From Anaerolineales bacterium UBA7227 (lineage in GTDB: Bacteria; Chloroflexota; Anaerolineae; Anaerolineales; Villigracilaceae): a stretch of 8,666 bases of DNA. Below, piece by piece: positions 1 to 5,000 of the stretch; positions within the stretch are counted from its first letter, which is position 1, and the number at the start of each line of letters is the position of its first letter. The position numbers and the translations under genes were made by a program. The stretch is from the NCBI GenBank assembly GCA_002473085.1, contig DKTP01000034.1:1-8666 (forward strand). Reading direction: 5' to 3'. The notes under the pieces were generated by a model. The model did not search any database. It was not told where the DNA came from and saw only the letters and a list, made by a program, of their open reading frames with translations.

Positions 1-1826
1 CGGGCGTCGGCAAGACCGCCATCGTGGAGGGACTCGCCCAACGTATCGTGGAGGGCGACGTCCCCGCGCCGCTGATGAACAAACGCCTGCTCCAGTTGGA
101 CGTCGGCTCGCTCGTGGCCGGGACGATGTACCGCGGCCAGTTCGAAGAGAGACTCAAACGCGTCATTGACGAGCTCAAGCAGTCTGGCGCGATCCTCTTC
201 ATAGATGAAGTCCACATGCTGGTCGGCGCGGGCGCGGCGGGATCGTCTGTGGACGCCGCGAACATTTTGAAGCCCGCGTTGTCGCGCGGCGAACTGCAAG
301 TCATCGGCGCGACCACGCTCGACGAATATCGCAAACACATCGAATCCGACGCGGCGCTGGAGAGACGCTTCCAGCCCATCCAGGTGGACGAGCCGTCCGT
401 CGAAGAAACCATCGAAATTCTGAAAGGCATCCGCACGGCATACGAGGAGCACCATCACCTCGTCATCTCGGACGACGCGCTGGACGCGGCCGCGAACCTT
501 TCATCAAGATACGTCACCGAACGCTTCCTGCCCGACAAAGCCATAGACCTGATCGACGAGTCTTCGTCGCGCGTGCGCATGTACAAGAGTCCCGCCGCGA
601 AACAAGCCAAAGACCTGTTCGGCCAGCTGCGCTCCGCGCGGCAGAATCGCACCCTCGCGCAGGAGGAAGGCAACAGCGACGAGATCCGCGAATGGGAGGA
701 GCGCGCCACCGACATCGAGAGCCAGATCGAACGCCTGCGCTCCGCGTGGGACCGCGCCAACAGCCCGGTTGTTTCTTCGGAAGACATCGCCGAGGTCGTC
801 TCCATGTGGACGGGCGTGCCGCTGATGCAATTGGCGGAAGAGGAGTCCCAGCGCCTGCTCAAGATGGAAGAGGAACTCCGCAAATCCATCATCGGGCAGG
901 AGGACGCCATCGTGGCGATCAGCCGCGCCGTCCGCCGCGCCCGCGCCGGGTTGAAAGACCCGAAGCGCCCGATCGGCTCGTTCATGTTCCTCGGCCCGAC
1001 CGGCGTCGGCAAGACCGAGTTGACGAAAGCCCTCGCCAAGTTCATGTTCGGGAGCGAGGAGGCCGCCATCCAGTTGGACATGTCCGAGTTCATGGAGCGG
1101 CACACCGCCTCCCGTCTCGTGGGCGCGCCGCCCGGATACGTCGGCTACGAGGACGCGGGTCAGCTGACCGAGGCGCTACGCCGCCGTCCGTATTCCATCA
1201 TCGTCTTCGACGAAGTGGAGAAGGCGCATCCCGAAGTCCACAACATGCTACTGCAGATCATGGAGGAGGGACATCTCTCCGACGCCAAAGGCCGCAAAGT
1301 GGACTTCCGCAACGCCATCATCGTGATGACCTCGAACATCGGCGCGGATATGATCAAGAAACAGACCGGCCTCGGCTTCCAGACCAAGCGAGACGAGGCG
1401 CTGGAGGAGAAACTCTCCTACGACGAGATGCGCAAGAAGTTGAACGAGTCGCTCAAGCGTGCCTTCCGTCCCGAGTTCATCAACCGCCTCGACGGGACCG
1501 TCATCTTCCGCTCGCTGAACAAGGACGACATCCAGCAGATCGTCCGCATCGAACTGGACAAGGTGGCGGCGCGCCTGACCGAACACAACCTGACGCTGAC
1601 GGCCACGCCCGAGGCTTTGTCCGCGCTGGCGGACCAGGGCTTCGACCCCGAGTTCGGCGCGCGTCCCCTGCGCCGCGTGATCCAACAACGCGTGGAGGAT
1701 CCGCTCTCCGACAAACTGCTGTCGGGCGTCTTCGCCGACGGCGACGCAATCACCGTCAGCGTTGGCGAGGACGGCGAGATCGTGCTGGCGAAGACGGAAG
1801 AGAAACTGGCGGAGCCGAGTTTGTAA
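1..1826 (+). CDS. clpC: ClpC-type double AAA+ ATPase, unfoldase subunit of Clp protease (5' truncated)
   Basis: Hexameric ATP-dependent unfoldase that feeds proteins to the ClpP peptidase. The reading frame is open from the window edge (first full codon at base 3), and about 607 residues are visible. The N-terminal repeat domain and the start of NBD1 lie outside. Seen directly: the Walker A end GVGKT at 3-17, Walker B ILFIDE at 192-209, and a short charged middle segment around 590-760. NBD2 has Walker A GPTGVGKT at 993-1016, Walker B IIVFDE at 1197-1214, and a C-terminal GARPLRR block near 1654-1677. The middle segment is short, as in ClpC, rather than the long coiled coil of ClpB. An LGF tripeptide at 1371-1379, after TSNIGA, sits where ClpP-binding loops (IGF/LGF/VGF) occur. 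I therefore prefer ClpC over the disaggregase ClpB. ClpA is a weaker alternative. The stop overlaps the next start. Confidence 0.9.
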   Translation, partial: GVGKTAIVEGLAQRIVEGDVPAPLMNKRLLQLDVGSLVAGTMYRGQFEERLKRVIDELKQSGAILFIDEVHMLVGAGAAGSSVDAANILKPALSRGELQVIGATTLDEYRKHIESDAALERRFQPIQVDEPSVEETIEILKGIRTAYEEHHHLVISDDALDAAANLSSRYVTERFLPDKAIDLIDESSSRVRMYKSPAAKQAKDLFGQLRSARQNRTLAQEEGNSDEIREWEERATDIESQIERLRSAWDRANSPVVSSEDIAEVVSMWTGVPLMQLAEEESQRLLKMEEELRKSIIGQEDAIVAISRAVRRARAGLKDPKRPIGSFMFLGPTGVGKTELTKALAKFMFGSEEAAIQLDMSEFMERHTASRLVGAPPGYVGYEDAGQLTEALRRRPYSIIVFDEVEKAHPEVHNMLLQIMEEGHLSDAKGRKVDFRNAIIVMTSNIGADMIKKQTGLGFQTKRDEALEEKLSYDEMRKKLNESLKRAFRPEFINRLDGTVIFRSLNKDDIQQIVRIELDKVAARLTEHNLTLTATPEALSALADQGFDPEFGARPLRRVIQQRVEDPLSDKLLSGVFADGDAITVSVGEDGEIVLAKTEEKLAEPSL

Positions 1827-2062
1827 TGGTCTTCGAATATCACAAAGAAACCGACATGCTCTACATCAAACTTGCTGGCGGCGTGAGCGTGGAGTCAGAA
1901 GAGGTCTCCCCAGGCGTAGTTGTGGATTACGACGAGAATGATCGCGCCATCGGCATCGAAATCGAAGACGCCAGCAAGTACATTGAGATGACGCGATTAG
2001 AATTGAAGGCCATGTCAATTGCGAATCTGGTTATCAACGAGTCGGTTCCAGTAGCAGGCTAA
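1826..2062 (+). CDS. DUF2283 domain small protein
   Basis: A 78-residue protein of the DUF2283 family, whose biochemical role is not known. The N-terminal pattern (D-x-L-Y-I-K-L, residues 10-16, then VVVDYDENDRAIGIEIEDAS at 31-50) is the typical DUF2283 beta-rich core: a short strand, an acidic turn and a G-I-E-I-x-x-A-S segment. The start chosen is ATG at 1826, which shares its A with the TAA stop of the clpC-like gene (TAATG). GGAG at 1811-1814 lies upstream. The overlap suggests translational coupling and one transcript with clpC. No signal peptide or membrane segment is seen. Family assignment is by recognition of the motif, and any link to Clp-mediated proteolysis is inference only. Confidence 0.8.
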   Translation: MVFEYHKETDMLYIKLAGGVSVESEEVSPGVVVDYDENDRAIGIEIEDASKYIEMTRLELKAMSIANLVINESVPVAG

Positions 2063-2077
2063 AGTCCGATCGAATCC

Positions 2078-2104
2078 TTCGTCCAGCGCAACCCGCTGGA
2101 CGAA
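2078..2104 (+). terminator. Perfect 11-bp hairpin after the clpC-DUF2283 pair
   Basis: The arms TTCGTCCAGCG (2078-2088) and CGCTGGACGAA (2094-2104) are perfect reverse complements around the 5-base loop CAACC. The hairpin starts 15 bases after the DUF2283 stop. The following bases, ATGTTTAAACTG, contain only a short T run, so it is a weak candidate for a classical rho-independent terminator. It could also protect the mRNA 3' end or bind a protein as DNA. Confidence 0.55.
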
Positions 2105-2164
2105 ATGTTTAAACTGTTATCATTTCTTAATCCAAATCTCCCCCGCCGCGTCGTCTATCCCGTA

Positions 2165-2176
2165 GACAGATCTGTC
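2165..2176. promoter_or_regulatory. 12-bp perfect palindrome upstream of msrA
   Basis: GACAGATCTGTC is a perfect 12-base palindrome 29 bases before the msrA start and 15 bases before its ribosome binding site. Its position would suit a repressor operator or the 5' leader. No clear sigma-70 promoter can be paired with it in 2105-2164. A chance palindrome of this size is possible, so the regulatory reading is tentative. Confidence 0.25.
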
Positions 2177-2191
2177 ATCATCATTATCGAG

Positions 2192-2197
2192 AAGGAG
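2192..2197 (+). promoter_or_regulatory. Ribosome binding site of msrA
   Basis: AAGGAG lies 8 bases before the ATG at 2206 and fixes that start codon. It is one of only three strong Shine-Dalgarno sequences in the window. Confidence 0.8.
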
Positions 2198-2205
2198 TCT
2201 TTATC

Positions 2206-2757
2206 ATGAATGCAAATCATCAAATCGCAACATTGGCTGGCGGATGCTTCTGGTGTCTCGAGGCCGTCTTCGACGAATTGAACGGCGTCATTTCCGTTGA
2301 ATCGGGCTACTCGGGCGGGCATGTGGACAACCCGTCCTATCAAGCCGTCTGCACGGGGATGACGGGACACGCGGAAGTCGTGCAGGTGACGTTCGACCCG
2401 TCCACGCTCTCTTATCGCGACCTGCTGCGCGTCTTCTTCGCCATCCACGACCCGACCACGCTCAACCGCCAGGGCGCGGACGTGGGGACTCAGTACCGCT
2501 CGGCGATCTTTTACCACGACGATTCGCAGCGCGCGGACGCCGAGGCGGTCATCCGCGAACTGACCGAGTCCAAACTCTGGCCGAACCCCATCGTCACCGA
2601 AGTGACGAAGTTCGAAAAATTCTTCGCAGCCGAGGATTATCACCAGGAGTATTTCGTCAACAATCCGCGCCAGCCGTATTGCATGGCGGTCGTCGCGCCG
2701 AAGGTGGCGAAATTCCGCAAACATTTTGTGGACCGGTTGAAAAAGCAAACCGCGTAA
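2206..2757 (+). CDS. msrA: Peptide-methionine (S)-S-oxide reductase MsrA
   Basis: Cytoplasmic repair enzyme that reduces the S epimer of methionine sulfoxide, free or in proteins, with electrons from thioredoxin. The 183-residue length is normal for a single-domain MsrA. The family signature GCFWC is at residues 13-17, with Cys14 as the catalytic residue forming the sulfenic acid. The GYSGG block, TGHAEVV block and [18 protein letters not shown] segment are all conserved. Cys159, in the PYC context near the C-terminus, fits a recycling cysteine. No MsrB domain is fused. The start ATG has a good ribosome binding site at 2192-2197. It appears to be transcribed alone, between the hairpin at 2078-2104 and the terminator-like hairpin at 2769-2803. 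Cys17 in GCFWC could offer an alternative resolving cysteine. Confidence 0.97.
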   Translation: MNANHQIATLAGGCFWCLEAVFDELNGVISVESGYSGGHVDNPSYQAVCTGMTGHAEVVQVTFDPSTLSYRDLLRVFFAIHDPTTLNRQGADVGTQYRSAIFYHDDSQRADAEAVIRELTESKLWPNPIVTEVTKFEKFFAAEDYHQEYFVNNPRQPYCMAVVAPKVAKFRKHFVDRLKKQTA

Positions 2758-2768
2758 GCGCTCCTCCT

Positions 2769-2803
2769 GTCCCCTCTCCCGATTACGAGAGAGGGGATCT
2801 TTG
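2769..2803 (+). terminator. Terminator-like hairpin after msrA
   Basis: CCCCTCTC (2771-2778) pairs with GAGAGGGG (2789-2796) across a 10-base loop. The stem is extended by T2770-A2797 and a G-U pair. Only a modest T-rich tail (ATCTTTG) follows, so termination strength is uncertain, but its place 11 bases after the msrA stop and before a new promoter-like box fits. Confidence 0.6.
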
Positions 2804-2821
2804 TCGTCCTTCCCATTACGC

Positions 2822-2852
2822 TTGAGGGGATTGGTATCCTCTACGATATAAT
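2822..2852 (+). promoter_or_regulatory. Possible sigma-70 promoter of the dus-hyp cluster
   Basis: A perfect TATAAT box lies at 2847-2852. The best -35 candidate is TTGAGG at 2822-2827, with a rather long 19-base spacer. Transcription would start near 2859, so the mRNA leader would consist almost entirely of the heptad array at 2861-2930. The -10 match is clear; the -35 is weak. Confidence 0.4.
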
Positions 2853-2860
2853 CTCATCGT

Positions 2861-2930
2861 CACTGAACATTGCTCACTGCTCACCAATTACTGATTACTG
2901 ATCACTGCTCACTGCTCACTGATTATCGAA
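2861..2930 (+). repeat. Heptanucleotide tandem array in the dus leader
   Basis: Ten consecutive 7-base units fill this stretch with no slippage: CACTGAA, CATTGCT, CACTGCT, CACCAAT, TACTGAT, TACTGAT, CACTGCT, CACTGCT, CACTGAT, TATCGAA. The units are degenerate but keep a purine-pyrimidine-pyrimidine-purine core (ACTG, ACCA, ATCG). Such short tandem heptamers are known from cyanobacteria (the STRR class), and similar sequences are common in Chloroflexota, as I recall. The array ends six bases before the dus start codon. Confidence 0.85.
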
Positions 2931-2935
2931 CGCCA

Positions 2936-3925
2936 ATGACCGCCCACTTCCACATCCGCGACATCCCCATCCACGGCGACGCCATCCTCGCGCCGATGGA
3001 CGGCTATTCCGACTGGCCGTTCCGGTCCGTTTGCCGCGAGTTGGGATCGGCGATGAGTTACACCGAATTCGTGGATGTGCAGAAGATCCTCAGCCGCTCG
3101 AAACTCCCGCTCAAGAAATTCCACTTTGAAGAAGCCGAGCGCCCGATCGCGTTCCAACTTTACGGGGATGACCCCGACGAGATACTCGAAGCCGCGTTGA
3201 GAGCGCAGGAACTCCGTCCCGACATCATAGACATCAACATGGGCTGCCCCGCCAAGACGGTGGCGCGGCGCGGCGCGGGCGTGGGGATGATGCGCTCCCC
3301 GCTGAAGATCGCGCGCACGTTCCGCAAGTTGACCGCCGCGCTGGAGATTCCCGTCACGGGGAAGATCCGTCTCGGCTGGGACGATTGCCGCTCGTACCGT
3401 CTCATCGCCCGCATCGTGGAGGAGAACGGCGGCGCGCTGATCGCCCTCCACGCGCGGACGAAGGAACAGCGCTACGCGGGTCACGCCAATTGGGACGCCA
3501 TCGCCGAGGTCAAGTCGCTGGTGAAGATCCCCGTCATCGGGAATGGGGACGCGCGGACCGTCGCGGACATCGCGCGCATGAAGCGGGTCACGGGCTGCGA
3601 CGCGGTCATGGTCGGGCGCGGCGCGGTCGCCAACCCGTGGATCTTCGCCGGGCTGGACCGCGACCAGGTCCCGCCCGAGGAAGTCCAGCGCGTCCTGCGC
3701 GAACACCTGGCGCGCAACCTCGCGTTTTACGGCGAAGGGGACGGGCAGCGGCTCTTCCGCAAACACGCCATCCAGTACCTGATGATGCAAAGTCTCTCGC
3801 GCGAAGCGCGCAAAGAGATCCTGCGCGCCCGCCCGACCGGCGAATTCGTGACTTTCATCAGCCAGATCCATGCCGCCGTGCAGGACGCCCAGGCGCCAAT
3901 CGAGGGTACAATCACGGCAGCCTGA
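2936..3925 (+). CDS. dusB: tRNA-dihydrouridine synthase, DusB/NifR3 type
   Basis: FMN enzyme that reduces uridine to dihydrouridine in the tRNA D-loop, using NADPH. 329 residues. Seen: the N-terminal LAPMDGYSDWPFR segment (flavin-binding APM motif), the FQLYGDDPDE block, the active-site motif INMGCPAKTV with catalytic Cys104, a gap-free TIM-barrel core (GKIRLGWDD, LHARTKEQRYAG, PVIGNGDA) and the phosphate-binding end VMVGRGAVANPW. The frame continues upstream to a TTG at 2870, but that 22-residue extension is translated heptad repeat with no family similarity, so ATG 2936 is the likely start. No Shine-Dalgarno is present there. The stop (3923-3925) is separated by one base from hypA, so it is probably cotranscribed with the hyp genes. 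The Dus family is secure; the DusB subgroup less so. Confidence 0.9.
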   Translation: MTAHFHIRDIPIHGDAILAPMDGYSDWPFRSVCRELGSAMSYTEFVDVQKILSRSKLPLKKFHFEEAERPIAFQLYGDDPDEILEAALRAQELRPDIIDINMGCPAKTVARRGAGVGMMRSPLKIARTFRKLTAALEIPVTGKIRLGWDDCRSYRLIARIVEENGGALIALHARTKEQRYAGHANWDAIAEVKSLVKIPVIGNGDARTVADIARMKRVTGCDAVMVGRGAVANPWIFAGLDRDQVPPEEVQRVLREHLARNLAFYGEGDGQRLFRKHAIQYLMMQSLSREARKEILRARPTGEFVTFISQIHAAVQDAQAPIEGTITAA

Positions 3926-3926
3926 T

Positions 3927-4268
3927 ATGCACGAATTACCCGTCACCCAATCCATTCTCGAAATCGCCCTGCGGCACGGCGAGCAGGCCAACGCCAAACG
4001 CATCACCGACATCCACATTGTGATGGGCGAACTCAGCACAATGGTGGACGACTCGATCCAGTTTTACTGGGACATGATCGCCGAGGGAACCATCGCCCAG
4101 GGAGCGACGCTGCACTTCCGCCGCGTCCCCGCCGAGTTGCAGTGCATGGCCTGCTTCACAAAGTACAGCCCGAAAGAGACGGAACTCGTCTGCCCAAACT
4201 GCGGAGGCGTCGGCGCGAAGATCGTCGCCGGCGAGGAGTGTTCGCTCGAGGCGATTGACGTGGAATGA
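3927..4268 (+). CDS. hypA: Hydrogenase nickel-insertion metallochaperone HypA
   Basis: Zinc-containing metallochaperone that, with HypB, delivers nickel to the large subunit of [NiFe]-hydrogenase. 113 residues, the normal family length. The start ATG 3927 gives the invariant N-terminus Met-His-Glu (MHELPVTQS), in which His2 is the nickel ligand. A longer in-frame start at 3870 would bury this inside dus and is rejected. The structural zinc site is complete: Cys73-x2-Cys76 and Cys89-x2-Cys92. The gene begins one base after the dus stop, with no clear ribosome binding site, consistent with translational coupling. It ends 25 bases before hypB. Confidence 0.97.
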   Translation: MHELPVTQSILEIALRHGEQANAKRITDIHIVMGELSTMVDDSIQFYWDMIAEGTIAQGATLHFRRVPAELQCMACFTKYSPKETELVCPNCGGVGAKIVAGEECSLEAIDVE

Positions 4269-4284
4269 GAACGGACAGATTTAC

Positions 4285-4289
4285 AGGAG
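4285..4289 (+). promoter_or_regulatory. Ribosome binding site of hypB
   Basis: AGGAG lies 4 bases before the ATG at 4294. The spacing is a little short, but the site decides this start over the TTG at 4255, which lies inside hypA. Confidence 0.6.
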
Positions 4290-4293
4290 CGAC

Positions 4294-4953
4294 ATGACTC
4301 AACGAATCCCGGTCGTCGAAAATATCCTCAACGCCAACGACAAGTTAGCCAACGAAAACCGCGCCCGATTGGACGCGGCGGGCGTCTTCGCGATCAACCT
4401 GATGGCCTCGCCCGGCGCGGGGAAGACCTCGCTGATCGAGCAGACCCTCCCGCGTCTCGCGGGACGCGCGCGGGTCGCGGTCGTGGACGGCGACATCGCC
4501 ACCTCCCTGGACGCCGAACGCGCCGCCGCGGCGGGCGCGCTGGCCTCCATCCAGATCAACACGGGCGGCGATTGCCACCTCGACGCGGTCATGCTGCGCG
4601 GCGCGCTCGACCAGCTCGACCTGTCCCAATTCGACCTGCTCATCGTCGAAAACGTCGGCAACCTCGTCTGCCCCGCCTCGTTCAAACTCGGCGCTCACAA
4701 ATCCGTGCTGGTGGCCTCCATCCCCGAAGGCGACGACAAACCGTACAAATATCCGGGCATGTACCGCGGCGTGGACACGCTGGTCGTCAACAAAATTGAC
4801 CTGCTGCCCTACATCAACTTCCGCATGGACTACTTCCAGCGCGGCGTCGAGGCGCTCAACCCCGGCGTCGTCGCCTTCCCGCTCTCCTGCCGCACGGGCG
4901 AGGGACTCGATGGCTGGGTGGAATGGTTGATGGAAAATTCAAGGAAGAAGTAA
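4294..4953 (+). CDS. hypB: Hydrogenase nickel-incorporation GTPase HypB
   Basis: SIMIBI-class GTPase that drives nickel transfer from HypA into the hydrogenase large subunit. 219 residues. Seen: Walker A SPGAGKTS at residues 39-46, VDGDIATSLDAER at 64-76, the metal-site motif GGDCHLD (Cys94, His95), the ENVGNLVCP motif at 119-127 (Cys126) and the guanine-specificity motif NKID at 166-169. Cys94, His95 and Cys126 correspond to the G-domain nickel/zinc site known in HypB. There is no N-terminal CxxCGC high-affinity site and no histidine-rich stretch, so this is the short type without nickel storage. Start chosen by the ribosome binding site at 4285-4289. It follows hypA by 25 bases and precedes hypF by 47 bases that are wholly heptad repeat. 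Confidence 0.97.
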   Translation: MTQRIPVVENILNANDKLANENRARLDAAGVFAINLMASPGAGKTSLIEQTLPRLAGRARVAVVDGDIATSLDAERAAAAGALASIQINTGGDCHLDAVMLRGALDQLDLSQFDLLIVENVGNLVCPASFKLGAHKSVLVASIPEGDDKPYKYPGMYRGVDTLVVNKIDLLPYINFRMDYFQRGVEALNPGVVAFPLSCRTGEGLDGWVEWLMENSRKK

Positions 4954-5000
4954 TTGGTAACCGGTAAATCGTAATTACCAATTACCAATCGCCAATTACC
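4954..5000 (+). repeat. Heptad array with inverted halves between hypB and hypF
   Basis: The whole intergenic space has a 7-base period: TTGGTAA, CCGGTAA, ATCGTAA, TTACCAA, TTACCAA, TCGCCAA, then TTACC running into the hypF ATG. The first units are the reverse complement of the later ones. Bases 4954-4967 can pair with 4975-4988 (12 of 14 positions) around a 7-base loop, just after the hypB stop. The array leaves no room for a Shine-Dalgarno sequence before hypF. Confidence 0.85.

Noticed and set aside
692..1825. Long + strand open frame of about 378 codons running through clpC and ending in the DUF2283 protein
   Set aside because: It is a shadow frame of GC-rich clpC, rich in Arg, Pro and Gly with no motifs. 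Only its last 78 codons from the ATG at 1826 are a real gene.
2870..2935. 22-residue N-terminal extension of the Dus protein from a TTG
   Set aside because: It is translated from the heptad array, has no ribosome binding site and lies before the family N-terminus that begins at ATG 2936.
3870..3926. Upstream in-frame start for hypA
   Set aside because: It would place 19 residues before the invariant Met-His-Glu and abolish the nickel-binding N-terminus; it lies inside dus.
2909..4039. 376-codon - strand open frame opposite dus and hypA
   Set aside because: It lies antisense to a complete Dus enzyme with all its motifs and has no recognisable domain; it is a codon-bias shadow.
4954..5000. 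Small CRISPR-like or riboswitch-like element before hypF
   Set aside because: The 7-base period is far below CRISPR repeat length, there are no spacers, and 47 bases are too few for a known riboswitch aptamer. It is a short tandem heptad array.
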